Assembly: GCA_933207985.1 (NCBI GenBank)
Contig: OW240913.1
Location: 279,669,602 to 279,733,601, forward strand
Length of the DNA stretch: 64,000 nt
Direction: 5' to 3'
Source: Pelobates cultripes
Taxonomy: Eukaryota; Chordata; Amphibia; Anura; Pelobatidae
A model generated the notes under the pieces. It searched no databases, was not told the DNA's origin, and worked only from the letters and a program-made list of their open reading frames with translations. This document shows positions 34,952-47,430 of this stretch, in pieces. The position numbers and the translations under genes are program-made. Within the stretch, counting starts at the first letter, position 1, and every line of letters begins with the position of its first letter.

Positions 34952-35399
34952 TTAAAGGACCACTTAGGCACCCAGACCACTTCAGCTTAATGACGTGGTC
35001 TGGGTGACAGGTCCCTCTATGATTAACCCTTTTTTTAAATAAACATAGCAGTTTCAGAGAAAATGCTATGTTTATAAATGGGTTAATCCAGCCTCTAAAG
35101 CCTCTAGTGGCTGTCTCATTGACTTTTGATTTGATTTTCACAGTGAGAATGCTTTCCTATGAGACTGGCTGAATGCGCGCGCAGCTCCTGCCGCGCATGC
35201 ACATTCAGCCGAAGAGGCGGAGAGGAGGCGGAGAGGAGGATCAGAGCTCCCTGCCCGGTGCTGGAAAAAAAGGTACGATTTAACCCTTTCCTCACCATCC
35301 AGCCCGGCGGGAGGGGGACCCTGAAGGTGAGGGCACCTTCAGGGCACTATAGTGCCAGGAAAACGAGTATGTTTTCCTGGCACTATAGTGGTCCTTTAA
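34952..35399 (+). mobile_element. TTAA-type (piggyBac-like) MITE, family C, complete
   Basis: TTAA borders lie at 34952-34955 and 35396-35399. The inverted ends are TTAAAGGACCACTTAGGCAC on the left and, inward from the right, TTAAAGGACCACTATAGTGC. Both ends continue into local hairpins: CCAGACCACTTCAGCTTAATGACGTGGTCTGG at the left, and an AAAAC-GAGTAT-GTTTTC pairing inside GGCACTATAGTGCC-type arms at the right. The GC-rich centre at 35170-35340 has no coding capacity. The 5' hairpin is shared with the fragment at 62397-62468. Confidence 0.8.
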
Positions 35400-35734
35400 C
35401 ACATATATTTTATAGTCATAGTTTTTTTTTTTAATATACTATAATTCTATATTACAGTATATCATATTGTAAAGTTTGGCGGAACTCATATAGCGTTATT
35501 TACTAAAGAGAGAATTGTTCTGAATTCAATGTGAATTCAAAGGGAATTTTAAATATAAGGCCAGAGCACAATTGGAATTGTAGTTGACTTCCAGAGTGTT
35601 TCCTATTTTGCTTTTTTGGCTTTAAATTTGAAATTCACAACAATTCTCACTTTAGTAAATAATGCTGATATTATTTTAGTTCTGGGGAAACTTTTATTTT
35701 AAATAATAACTACAAGGTTATTCACTAAAGTGAG
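35400..35734. other. AT-rich spacer, no gene seen
   Basis: Contains paired words GAATTCAATGTGAATTCAAA and TTTGAAATTCACAACAATTC, a weak inverted repeat, but nothing that can be classified. Confidence 0.5.
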
Positions 35735-36733
35735 TGTGGCAAACCTAGCCACCTAAGACTGTATATACATTATGTGTTATTGTGCATTCAGACTGCCTGA
35801 ACTGTCCATGTTCCCTATTATGTGTTTGAGGTGAACGAGAGCATTCGTATGCTGGCGACATGAAAGCCACCAGCATTCATACAGTAGTTTCACGAACAGT
35901 GAATTTCAACACTGTTCGTGAAACAAACAAACTACCGAATGGGAGACAACACACAGGAGCTCCCATTACGGATTGCAACAATGTATCTTTCGGCAGTTAA
36001 TAGATGTTCAGGGTGGCCGCCGTTCAGATACAGACCACGCGGTGGTGGCCATCTTGGATCCTTTGTAAGCCCAGCGGTGTTTGGTCGTCGAGTGCCTGGA
36101 ACTAAAATCGGCTACTCGACAGCACGAATACCGCTGGACTTCCAGGCCGTTCGGGAGCACCGGCCTTTCGGTATTTTATCTCTACATGTGTATTCATGAC
36201 TTTTGTGAAGAATTTATATTCAAGTGTATTTCGTGCTGCGTACGGCTGATTGTGCTGGGATCTGAGCGGTACTTTCACGAAGTATGCGCTCAGACCCCAG
36301 CTATCTGCCAAACGGTCATTCGGTACAATAGCACAAATAATATTGGAGTTATGGATTTTTATGTAAAAAGCCAGTTCTGCTGAATGGAGGGATAACCCAC
36401 TTAGCAGGATATTCTAGTGGGAGTATCCCTCTCGTACAGCAATGCAGGGTGGGAGAAATGTTCTATATGTTAACTTCCCCATGTAGTCCCCTACTGTACA
36501 ACCCCTGTAAAGTCAGTAAGGAAACCCCTTGCATGGGGAACCACATAAATACTGGAGCTTGTGAATAAAACCTCTGTTGACTCCCAGCCTATGTGTCGTC
36601 TAGTTCTTGGGAAGGAAGGATCTGTATAACGCTACCGGGATTATTGTATGCTGCACTTGTTCTACCTGGATTATTATATGCTGTTCCTGTCTACCAGCGG
36701 AGATACTGTGGATTATACTACCTCTCCGCTACA
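35735..36733 (+). mobile_element. Solo LTR (family 1, copy 2)
   Basis: This 999-bp block starts TGTGGC and ends GCTACA, and is flanked by a perfect 5-bp target duplication GTGAG (35730-35734 and 36734-36738). It is collinear with 12355-13362 over its whole length. Shared blocks include GGCATTCGTATGCTG-type words, TTTCGTGAACAGT palindromes, CCCAGCGGTGTTTGGTC and CTCTCCGCTACA. No internal region remains. Open frames inside (35918-36383) are not conserved in the other copy and are not called as genes. Confidence 0.9.
36525..36569 (+). promoter_or_regulatory. LTR core promoter and polyadenylation cluster
   Basis: CCCCTTGCATGGGG (36525-36538), a TATA-like CATAAATA (from 36544) and AATAAA (36564-36569). 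The order matches the other two LTRs. Confidence 0.6.
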
Positions 36734-36738
36734 GTGAG

Positions 36739-39700
36739 TATTGTTAAAAAAAAAATTAAAAGCTAATTTCTAATTTAAGGTCAAAATAGCGTAACTTGAC
36801 AAATTAGTTATCTTCCACTTTTGATACTCTGGCCTTCAATATGAAATTAACTTTGAAGTCTCAACAACTCTCAAAGACCCTATACGATAATTGCAAAAAA
36901 GTACAAAAACGTATATTATAATTATGGTCACTGAATATGTGTGTGCTTGTAGTTTATTATGGTAAATATATTTTAAAAAGTTGTAGTTCTAAAATATAGA
37001 AATATATTTTTTTTTTTAGCTGAAAGGAATAGGTTCTAGCCAATCAAAATAATGATCATTCCTTCAATAAGTTATTAAAATATTCTATTAACTATCTGAA
37101 TAAGTGAATGACAAATAGGTCAATTCAAACTAGATTAAACCTGAATGGAGTCTAACGGAAATATTGGGTAATGGAAAAGATTAGAAATGGTGTGTTTGAC
37201 TATAGTTAATATCATTATGTACACCATGGAACAGAGAGAACATGAAAGAAACCTTTATTAAGGGATTAAAAAACTTAGATGAAATACCCATTTTTTTATA
37301 AAAAAGCACAACCGTGAAATAAAGTGAAGTTTGATGTCGAACTTTTGAAGGGTTAAATGGAAAAGAATATTAACTCCTTAGTGACAAACAACATACAGTG
37401 TATGAACACTATGTATTCTCTCAAAAATACTATGTAAAAGTAGAGCTTAACTGCAATCAGCATTTACACTTCCAGCAATAGATCTGCATGCTGATTAAAC
37501 AGAAACAATGTGCTTCTATACCATGACTGACAGCGGATACCTGACTGCAGAAAGGAAAGACAAGAAGCATTGAAGCAATCCAGTACTAGTGATTCCTAAT
37601 AGTCCAGGGAGCCAATCACTGTGACATCAAGATTTAGACGTCAGTGGCTCTCACAACAATCAAGCAGCCTGGGGGTCATGTAATTTTGCGTAGAGGTCCG
37701 GATTCTGCAACTGTTGAAGAGATGCTCTAAGCACTGACTACAATTTGGTGTTTAGTAAAAAAACATCCAAAAAATAGCATTCCATAGAAAACATTATAAG
37801 CCATAAAATACTTCTGCTATTGCAGAACATGATATATACCAATCGATTATTTTTAAAATATTTTAACTTGTGTGGATTTTTGAGCACATATTTAATGATG
37901 GAAAGTGGACTAAACATTACTAATGTAAAATTAATAATTCTTACAAAAAACTTCCTAGAAAAAAAATAGGCAAAAAAATAGCAAACAAAACAAAGAATAA
38001 TGTTAATTTAAGCAAAAATAAACGATGCCTATAAAGGAACAAAATATATTGTCATTGAAGGTAGGGGAGGGATAAACCATCTAAAGAGAGATATATGTTG
38101 AGACACCTTCTGGCATGGAATTAAGGAGGGTCAGCAGCAGTCTACAGGCGAAGGGACCTATATGTTGTCCAAATGTTGGTTTGACTATTAAGATTTCCAT
38201 TCAGCTTGGTTGTCATCTTTTCCATGCTGTGAATAAATGTAATCGTGAACAAAAACATCTCAAAACAAGGCACCCCATCTCTTGCTTGACAATACATAAC
38301 TACGCTATGCAGTGCAGACCTTATTGCATAGTTTGAGCGATGTTGTAAGTGGGGGCATTCTATTTTCCTTGATAGAGGTACATAAAGAGAGTCCATAGAA
38401 TGTCACAAATATTTTCTTTAATTCATGAATTTAAAGTTCACGACCAAAATCATGTTCCCAGAACTTCTGGAACTCAAACATTATTTATTTATTTTTTTCT
38501 TTTTCCATTTTCTTTTTTATTTGATGTAATATCTGTTTAGACATCCATAGAATCAAATATGTAAGTGCAGTTATTGGACTTTTATTTTCTAAGTAGTAAA
38601 GAACATCTATAAAATTTGCATTTATTTTATAATAAACTATAATTTGGATCTTTAAAAAAAAAAAAAAAAATAAGATTGAATATAGATCTATTATAATATC
38701 TCCATTCTAATTTGTGATGTATATTTCAGGTACAGCTAAAATGAAAAACACTAAAAATATGCAAATGTTGAAAGCTCCTGTCACATCACTATAACTCCTA
38801 TTGTAGTGAGCACAATACGGCAGCACAATTAGGAGCTAGATTACGAACATAGTAAAGTTCAGTTCAAACCATGTACAAATACTCTACGTCTCAAAACACA
38901 AAAGGTCTATGGCCTGGCAAAATTCATCTTGTCCACTCAATAGTGACAGAGACAAAGTAGAAGGTGTTTTGGAGTCTAATTAACCGTAACTGGCCGCACT
39001 TTATGGTAAACACACAGTGAATATTTGGGCTTTACGTATACCATTGAAAATTGACTTAACTAACTTTTCTTTAGTTGAAATCCTAGAAATGTCCTTTTCT
39101 TTCTTCTGATAGGTGATGACAGAATATGTTTCGTTGACTTAAAAGAATATCATTAATCACAGAAATTGTCAGCTTGAACAATGTTTATATGTGTGAACAC
39201 AAAAAATGAATGGAATGTTTTAGACTTTTCATTGAGGCTAATGACAGATAACGTTTACCATATAAAACAAACCCAGGTTTGGGCTGTCGATGACAAATCT
39301 TTGAGTAAAACTTGAGGATGTGGTGAAATTATCTGGGAATATAAGATATTTGTTAACAGAACTCAATACAGTCATATTACAACATATTAGCTACAATTGT
39401 TTCATAACTAGATAATATACATTACTATAGTATTAGAAGTAAAATAATTGTAAGGCTGTCTATAAAGTTTAACCCATACAGACCAAGCCATTATCACAAT
39501 CTGGCCCATGACAAATATTTGGCAAAATAAATATTATTTTTTACAGAAATTTGAAAGCTAAATGGATAGACCATTCTATCTATCTATGTCAGTATAGGGT
39601 ATCTGAGAACCAGATTGTTACAAAATCTTAGAGCATCATTGGTGCTTAAAGATTTGAGAAAGCGATACTATGTTCACTTCATACACAGGGTTATAAAATG

Positions 39701-40536
39701 CATTAAAGGAGCACATTCTATAAGAGAAAATCTAAAAAAAAACAACAATCAGTTTTTTAATCAAAGGTGCACACTACGAAGACTGGGCCACTCCACACAA
39801 CAATGATAAGAATTACTAAAATAAATCAATACATAACTAGAAAAAAAACAACTTGTTGCTATATTCACAATGCACAAAGCTTTTTTTTGGAAAGATATTC
39901 AATCACACAAACAAAAAGCAAAAGTAGTACAAATCTAGTTTATAACAAATGGAACAAATAAATGGCAAAAGAAAACAGGCTCATGTGAGATACTATGTGC
40001 TTTTTGTACATAGTTATTGAAATGTAATACTTTATGTTATATAAATATTTCACTATGAGGTGTATTTCTAATTGTTGCCATGTACAATAATACAAAGTGA
40101 TAACTCTTTGGATGTTTTAATATTGCAATTGCAGTTTGCCACATATAGTGGGTGACTCTAATTGGTGCACTATGCAAACAAATAGCCACAGAAATGTTTG
40201 TCATTTTTTTTTACAACTTCTAAATGGTGTATTCACATGCAAATCACTAAAAAAAACTTTTTTTTTTAAACAAATGATTCTAGCCCTGCAGATAGCTTTA
40301 GGGCTCGAAGGATCTGGTGGTAGGGGGATGTCTATATACCATTATTGCATATGCATAATCTATCAAAACAGAACATGCATATTTGCAGTAAAGTGAATGG
40401 CTTTAGGGGCAAAGTAACCAATCCAACACACATTAAAGCCTCAGTTATAACACTGGAATACATTTACATACCTTAATACAATTGCGAAGAACCTATAACA
40501 GTTATACACCTATGCATATACATAATTACATATATA
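36739..40536. other. AT-rich non-coding stretch, no gene seen
   Basis: About 3.8 kb without a supported gene or repeat, apart from a poly-A run at 38653-38671. The 84-codon minus frame at 38142-38396 has no recognised domain. Short frames at 39615-39961 and 40136-40396 are too AT-rich and patternless to call. Confidence 0.5.
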
Positions 40537-40631
40537 ATAAAGTAGATATGTGCTAAACAATTGTCTGTGGATTGCATATTTAAAGAAACACTATGGTGTT
40601 GGGAATATAGAACTGTATTCCCAGCACTATA
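40537..40631. repeat. Direct repeat A, first part: flank plus left end of a TTAA MITE (family D)
   Basis: AATAAAGTAGATATGTGCTA leads into TTTAAAGAAACACTATGGTG, and the MITE starts with TTAA at 40580. The MITE is cut at ACTATA (40626-40631) by LINE-A and resumes at 48902. Flank and MITE start are repeated at 51603-51795. Confidence 0.7.
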
Positions 40632-40865
40632 GAAACATAGAAACATAGAATGTGACGGCAGATAAAAACCATTCGGCCCATCTAGTCTGCCCAATTTTCT
40701 AAATACTTTCATTAGTCCCTGGCCTTATCTGATAGTTAGGATAGCCTTATGCCTATCCCACGCATGCTTAAACTCCTTTACTGTGTTAACCTCTACCACT
40801 TCAGCTGGAAGGCTATTCCATGCATCCACTACCCTCTCAGTAAAGTAATACTTCCTGATATTATT
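40632..40865 (-). mobile_element. LINE-A 3' end, minus strand, separated from its 5' part by L1-A
   Basis: The plus strand reads AAACATAGAAACATAGAATG, the reverse of the LINE-A terminal repeat, and continues to AGTAATACTTCCTGATATTATT. LINE-A resumes at 48571. A 6-bp target duplication ACTATA (40626-40631 and 48902-48907) frames the whole LINE-A. Confidence 0.85.
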
Positions 40866-41963
40866 ATTTTTTTTTTTATAATTCTTTATTTTTCAATGAC
40901 AGAGAAAAAAAGTAATGCACTATGCAGTCATATGGCTTACGCAGAAGCCGCACTGTGGTTACAATACAGGTCAAATGTTACCAAAAGGAGGTATATGCGG
41001 TGTTCGTATCATTTCATGTGCATCAATTGCATTTGGGATCTGGCTGTCATTGGTTTTGCCAGAATTATACACAGATAGACATAAGTAAAAGAACAATCTA
41101 ACGGTGATGTAAGAACTTGGATGACGTATCGTTTCGTTGTGTTGAAATTACCATCTGGTTGTGATGGTTTGTCTTTTTTTTACATTCCTTATTTGTGTTT
41201 CATTTTGCTCAGTTTAGTGTGGTACATAGAAGGTGGGGTATGGGAGACAGAAAATAAATTGCTGGGGGGTCAGAAAGGTATTGCACAGTTATACATTTCC
41301 ATCCATCTCTGTCTCTGCGATGGCAATTACACAGTTGCCTATTGCATATGCAAGGATGACCCGAGCTGGGGTCAGATAAAGTGGTCAGGAACGGTCTCTG
41401 TCACTCCTCTGTGATGCTTAACTCTGGTATGTGGGGATGGGTGTATATGTTCGCTTCGGTTTACCCCAGTATGGGCCCTGGGGGGCTGTTATGCTACCGT
41501 ATGGGTGTCCACCGTGCGGTCGGCTTCAGTATCCCTGTTTTTATGTCTGTCAGCTCTGTCTAACATTCCCGGTGGTAATTTGTCTTTTTTGACTATATCA
41601 TCGTACGGTTAATTTGTGGCGTGGGTTGTTTGCAGATGTGAGATTTCTCGGAGTGATGCAGTGCCCCATTATGGGTTCGTCTGTCCTCGCCAAGGTTCAT
41701 GTATTTCAGGGTGTGCCTGTCACAGAGAAGAAAGGGATGCAAGTTCTGAGGCCTATTGATCCTGTGCAAGGGGAGAGTAGCGGTACTAGGGCTATGGGTG
41801 GTGGTGTAGGGGGGCCTTCCCCAAAATGGGGGGGGTGAGGGTGGGCATTTAGGAAGTGTCGCGGCTCGGAGTCCCGGCCCGGCACGTCCCCCGGGGTGAC
41901 GGGCCGAGCGGGCTTAATAGAGTCAGCTTAGGGAGTAGGTTCTCTATAAGTGATTGAGGGTAT

Positions 41964-44432
41964 CTACGTCTGCGAGTTGTTTGTACCTGCAAGAGTTATG
42001 TGTATGTTTATCAAGGTAGGGAGGTGTCCCCCTCCAGCCATGGGTCCCATATTTTGTGGAAGTGTTTGGGCGTATCGTGGATTTGGGATTTGGGATGTAA
42101 GCTTGTCCATTTGTACGTAGTCGTTTAGTATTTTTTTCATTATAAGGAATTGGGAGGGTAGTCGGTTTGTCGACCATAATTCCGCCACTGCTCGCCTCGT
42201 TGCCAGAGCAATGCGTGCGCTAAGTTTGTTTTCTGCTCTGGTCAGGGTCTCTAAAGGTTTGGAGAGCAGTAGGGCCCATGGGTCCAGAGGGTATGGTTTG
42301 TGTAAGAGTTTCGTGAGTAGTGTAGTGACGCTGAGCCATAAGGGTTTAATTTTGGGGCAGGTCCACCAACAGTGGAGGAACGTCCCCTGTTCTCCACACA
42401 GCTTCCAGCAGGTGTTAGGTGTTTTGTGGATGATTGCTAAACGGTGGGGAGTAAGGTACCAGCGAAACAGCATCTTGTATGCTTGTTCCGCATGTGTTAC
42501 ACAGATAGAGATTGAGGCCGTTGCCTCCCATATATCTGCCCAGTCAGTGTTATCCTCCGGGGGTCCTAGGTCTTTTTCCCAAGCCGCTATATATGGCAGA
42601 GCTATTTGGGTGGGGTGAGTGACCAGGGTCGTGTAGAGGTCTGAGATTTGACCTCGTCTAAGTGGGTGGTGTGTGCAGTCTTTCTCAAAGCTAGAGAATG
42701 TGGCCGTGCCTGCTTGATAGATCATCGGGGTGGAGGCGAAGCTGCGTAACTGAATGTATCGGAAGTGGTCAAATGCCGTGAGAGTGTCAGCGTCTTTGAT
42801 TTCCGAGTATTGAATTACCTTATTGTTCTGATATAGGTGGCTGAGTCTTACAATGTCTCTTTGGTCGAACTGGGCGAAGTGGACTGGAGTGAGCCCTGGT
42901 GGGAAAAGTTTGTTCCTCCAAATCGGGGTCATTGGGGAAAGATATGAGGACAAATCGAATTTATCCTGCAGTCTGTCCCATAGGTCTAAGGAATGAGTGA
43001 TGGCTGGGGCAGTTGGGGGGGGTAGAGGTCGATATGGTTTAGGGACCCACATATAGAGGGATGGGTGATCTCTGCCAAAGATTGTATGTTCAATGTCCAC
43101 CCATCGTTTGGTTTGTGGCGGGGCATGCCAGTGCTGGATCTGGGCTAATTGTGCAGCTGCATAGTAGTGTGAGAAGTGTGGTAACCCGAGGCCTCCGCGT
43201 TTTTTGGGGACGTAGAGTGTGTTCCTACTGACTCTAGGTTTATGTCCGTTCCAGATAAATTTGTCGACCGCCGTTTGTAGGGTTTTAAGGTCAGCTTTGT
43301 TGGGAGGGACGGGCAGCGTCTGAAAGAGGTATAGTAATTGGGGAAGTAGCGTCAACTTTACAGACGTCACCCGTCCCAGCCAGGAAACTCCCAGCTTTGC
43401 CCATTTTTGCAGATCACTGTGTGCGATGCGGAGTAATGGTGTGTAATTTTTCGCATATAAGGTGGTTAAGTCTGCTGGTAGCTGGATCCCCAGATAGGTT
43501 ATGGCTGTGGGGCATATTCGAAATGGGTATTTGTTTTTTAGGGCGTTTAGTTGTGGGTCAGTGAGCTGAATGGGTAGGATTTCTGACTTTTCCAAGTTCA
43601 ACTTGTAGCCTGCCACCGAGGCGTAGTCGTGTATGGTTTTTAGTAGGGCCTCTATGGATTGTTCCGGGTTGGTTAGTGTTAGGAGAATGTCGTCTGCGTA
43701 AGCAGACACCATGTATTTTTCGCCTCTGATAGTTACTCCCTCTACCTGAGGGTTGTTTCGGATTGCTTGGAGTAAAGGCTCTAACGATAGGGCGAACATG
43801 AGGGGCGATAGTGGGCACCCTTGTCGTGTGCCATTTGAAATCGGGAATCTGGGTGGTGTGATGTTGGGGAGCAGGAGGGCTCCTTGAGGGGAGTGGTATG
43901 TTGCCTGCAGGAACGCTATGAAGGCGCTCGGGAAGTTCATATGTACCAGTGTGCGGTAGAGGAAGGGCCAGAGTAGGCGGTCAAACGCCTTTTCGGCGTC
44001 TAGGGAGATCACGGTGGTAGGGAGTTTGCGGTGAAGAGTGAGCCATATGAGGTCTTTGTTTCTGCGTGTATTGTCTAATGCCTGCCTATTGGGAATGAAG
44101 CCCACTTGGTCTGGGTGTATTAATCTGTCTAGGTACGGGTTGATTCGGTTGGCCATCATCTTGATCATGATTTTAAGATCTACGTTTAATAGGGAGATGG
44201 GCCGATAATGTTCGGGTTCCGTGAGGTCTTTGTTAGGTTTGGGGAGTAAGCAGATGTTTGCCATCGTCATGTCCTGTGGGAGGTGTTCGCCTCGCAAGGT
44301 AGCGTTGAATACTGCACAGAGGTGTTTGAGGAGTAGGGGGCTAAACTCTTTGTAGTAGAGAGCAGTGTACCCATCGGGGCCCGGGCTTTTATTAGGTTTA
44401 CAAGCCCCGAGGGCTAATGCCATCTCTTCCAC
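41964..44432 (-). pseudogene. L1-A ORF2, reverse transcriptase and C-terminal part (open for 822 codons)
   Basis: This is the long open 3' part of ORF2; the true ORF2 start is at 45818 and the Met at 44432 is internal. RT motifs in order are KPNKSPGPDGYTALYYKEFS (near the start), YRPISLLNVDLKIMIKMMAN, PDQVGFIPNRQALDNTRRN, VISLDAEKAFDRLLWPFLY (catalytic Asp), GTRQGCPLSPLMFALSLEPL and SAYADDILLTL (43715-43683; both catalytic Asp present). A thumb region follows, and near the C-terminus comes a Cys/His cluster CWKLCGEQGTFLHCWWTC, typical of L1 ORF2. L1 RT copies the LINE RNA at a nicked target. The domain shows no missing key residue. Confidence 0.9.
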
Positions 44433-45818
44433 TGTCGCCTCTGCTTCTAAAGCTTGTTTGGCGGCTTGGGAGAGGGTAGGTAGGGTTATGTGTTGGAGGT
44501 AATTGTCTAGCTGTTCCCGGTAGCCATGGAGTCGTGACCGAGGTGTGGTGAGTGGTTATATAGGGATTCGAAATATTGTTGGAACGTGTCCCCGATCTGC
44601 TCAGGTATGTCGCTGATCGAACCCGTCCTCGTACGTATAGATGATATTTTTTTGGCCTCTAAGCGTTTTTTAAGCCGACGAGCTAACATGGTGTCGGCTT
44701 TATTGCCTGATTCATAGTATTTTTGTTTGAGCCACATCAAGGCTTTGGTCGTGTCTGTGTGCATTAGTCGTTTGAGGAGGTCTCTGGCAGCAGTAAGTTC
44801 GCGCAGAGTACGTGGCTGTGGGTCGCGTTTGTGGCTCGTTTCGAGCTTTCGTAGCTCCGTCAGTGTCTCCGTAATTTGCTGTGTCTTCTTTTTTTTTATG
44901 GGCTGACGCTAGGCTAATGAGAATGCCTCTGATCACTGGTTTGTGTGCCGCCCATAGCGTGATTGGGGACTTGGCTGATTCCGCGTTTGTGGCGAAGTAG
45001 TCCTCAATGGTTTGAGCGACTGATTGCCTGATTTGTGTATCATGGAGGAGCAGTGGGTTTAATTTCCAGGTCCATGGTCTTTTGAGGTCTGGTAGGCGTA
45101 TAATAATTGTTATGTCTGCATGGTCTGACCACGATATGGAGCCTATAGAGGTGTGAGTTATCTGCGATATCAGATTTGGGGAGAGTAAGAAGTAGTCGAT
45201 GCGTGAGTATGAGGCGTGTGGGTGCGAGTAGAAGGTGTAGTCTCGGGTAGATGGATGTTGTGCTCTCCAGATGTCTACTAGTGTTTGCGTGGTTAGGAAA
45301 TGGGCAAAGTGGGTATCGCTTCGAGAAGGTTGTGGAGCTTCCGTCCCCCGCGATGATCTATCGATGGCTGGCATGTGTGTAGCGTTGCAGTCGCCGCCTA
45401 CTATCAGGCGTTTGCCTGCGTAGGCTTGTAAGTGTGTAGCGTATTGCAGCCAAAACGTATTGTGTGGGGTAGTGGGAGCGTATACTGAACTTATAGCATA
45501 TGGTATTGCTCCTATTTTCCCTTCTATCGTCACATAGCGGCCTTGGGGGTCGCTTGTGCTCCTGATATCTGTTAAGGGGCATGTGGTTTTGAGTACAATT
45601 GCTACCCCCTTCGTCTTCGTGTCCGGGGAGTTGGCCATGTAGCTTTGTTTATAGTATCGGTTGGTGAGAGGGAACGATCTCGTGGATGTGAAATGTGTTT
45701 CTTGCAGGAGCAATATGTCTATGTGTTGCCTATGTGCCCATCGTAGTAGGCCATGTCGCTTAGCGGGGGTGTTGAGGCCCTTGGTGTTAATAGAAACGCA
45801 TTTCAGGGATAGTGGCAT
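44433..45818 (-). pseudogene. L1-A ORF2, N-terminal APE endonuclease and linker (two frameshifts)
   Basis: The start at 45818 is MPLSLKCVSINTKGLNTPAK. Apurinic-endonuclease-like motifs follow in order: ILLLQETHFTSTRS (metal-binding Glu), GRYVTIEGKIGAIPYAISSV with YAPTTPHN, VGGDCNATHMPA, SYSRIDYFLLSPN and SISWSDHADITIII (catalytic Asp-His). The frame shifts at a homopolymer near 44889 (a run of T on the plus strand). The linker then reads in the next frame through LMWLKQKYYESGNKADTMLA and DIPEQIGDTFQQYFESLYN. A second shift near 44515-44545 joins it to the RT frame. Both shifts are single events, so the copy is one or two mutations from an open frame in appearance. The endonuclease nicks the target DNA. 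Confidence 0.88.
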
Positions 45819-47430
45819 GATAACGGTCGTGCCCCCGGTTCAGGTCCAACCGCAGTCTGTGTGGTGCGTTGGTGGGTGGTGGGTCCAATGGTTTGGAGGC
45901 CGAGCGCCCGGCCGGGGCTCCGCGCCGCGACTGTGGATTGGCAGGGGGGTTATGAGGTGGGAGGGAGGATGAGGGGTGGTAGTGGGAAGAGGGGGGGTAA
46001 TGTGCAAGGGTGAGGTATTGGTAGTATGGGCCCTGGAGGGCCAGGCTACTGGTCTTACTCGTTGCCAGTAGGTGGTGGAGTGGTCCGCCTGACTGCTCCG
46101 TATGCGTAAGGGGTAGGTGTGGTGATAGGTTGGTGGGTAGTGGCAGTTAGCCAGAGTTGCCTACAGGCCCGTTGTTGAAGTTGTTGCAATTCCTTGTAGG
46201 GGTGTGGGTTGGTCGTGTTATTTGCCAGCTCTCAGCATCCCCGGCGTCACTCCCCCCCACCCCCGCCACCCCCCACCAGAGTAGGGAGGCCCGAAGGGGG
46301 AGGAGCAAGGCCCCAGGTGTATGTCGCCAATAGGCGTAAAGTGTGTGTGAGTACTGTACCCATAGTCGGTCTGTGTTACGGGAGTCTCAGTCGCTCTGGG
46401 AGGCTGTGGTTTATAGTAGGGCCGTCCTCTCTAGCGTCAGTCTTCGTCTTCCCTTAGTGACCAAGGGGTGGGGCGTCCTGTGGAGTAGTCTTGTCTCCGC
46501 ATGTAGTACACTGGAATCACAGTTGGAATAACATTAAGCAGAATAATGACTAGTGCAAGTCCGTTTAAAAGCATTAAAATTCTCAAAACAGGTGCGCCCC
46601 CGTTGCACATAACAGAATATAATGTTTAGATCTCAGAGAAAAGTGTTTTGCCGTGTCATATGCCGCGGGCTAGTTTTGCCATGCCACCTCTAGTATTATT
46701 CCCTTCAGGTATGTGCTATATGTGGGTATCAGTAGGTAGTGGCGTATCCTCTAATGAGTTGTTGCCTAGCCTATTCATATCGCTTCAGTTGTACTTTCTC
46801 GCTGTGATATATAGTGCCTTAGTCTTTGAAGACGGTGGCTGGTCAGAGTGGGTGATCTCAGGCCTTGGTAGCATGTGAGTTCCCTGTATTACGCTGCTTA
46901 AGACAAATATGTCGTGCTGTTGGCTGTCTGCCTGCGTTTTTGTTTTGTGGTGCATTTTTCTCTACAGTTTTTATTTTTTTTTTTTTTTCCCCTTCCTTCG
47001 TTTATGAGTTGCCGTCCCCCCCTTTTTTTTTATTATTTTTTTGTGTCGTCTCCCCTTTCCCTACCTCCCTGTACCCCCCTCCTGCCCCCCCTCCAGTTTA
47101 GGTGCGTTGTATAGAAGGTAAGGTTGTTATGAATGTGTTTCGTGCATGCGCAGGGGCCTACAGTGTGTGCTGGTGTGTGCGAGCAATTTTACAGCAAAAG
47201 CTTAACAAAAAACAAACAAAGAGAGATGAAGGAAAACATTGAGGCCAAGAGAGTCTTATCTGTCAGTCGGATGGTGGAAGGTGCATCATGTCGGCGGGCT
47301 GTCGGGATCCTGAGAGTCCTGGTTGTGTGGGATTCAGTGTCCTTGGGTACTTGAGGTGTTGAGGGTCTTGTCGGTGCGCCGGAATCCGGTGGAGCTGGCC
47401 ATGCGCAGGTGATTTGCTGATTGGCGTCGG
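45819..47430 (-). other. L1-A inter-ORF region, unusually long
   Basis: About 1.6 kb between ORF1 stop and ORF2 start with no supported reading frame. It is G/T-rich on the plus strand and holds long T-runs (46971-46992 and 47020-47041), which on the minus strand are A-runs followed by ATAAAAAC. L1 elements usually have short spacers, so this may contain an old nested insertion, or the family may have a long spacer. Confidence 0.6.

Noticed and set aside
38142..38396. 84-codon minus-strand frame as a possible small host exon
   Set aside because: No splice-site context, domain or repetition elsewhere; consistent with chance in about 4 kb of AT-rich DNA.
46209..47354. Plus-strand frames of 60-100 codons in the L1-A spacer
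   Set aside because: No domain and opposite to the element's sense strand.
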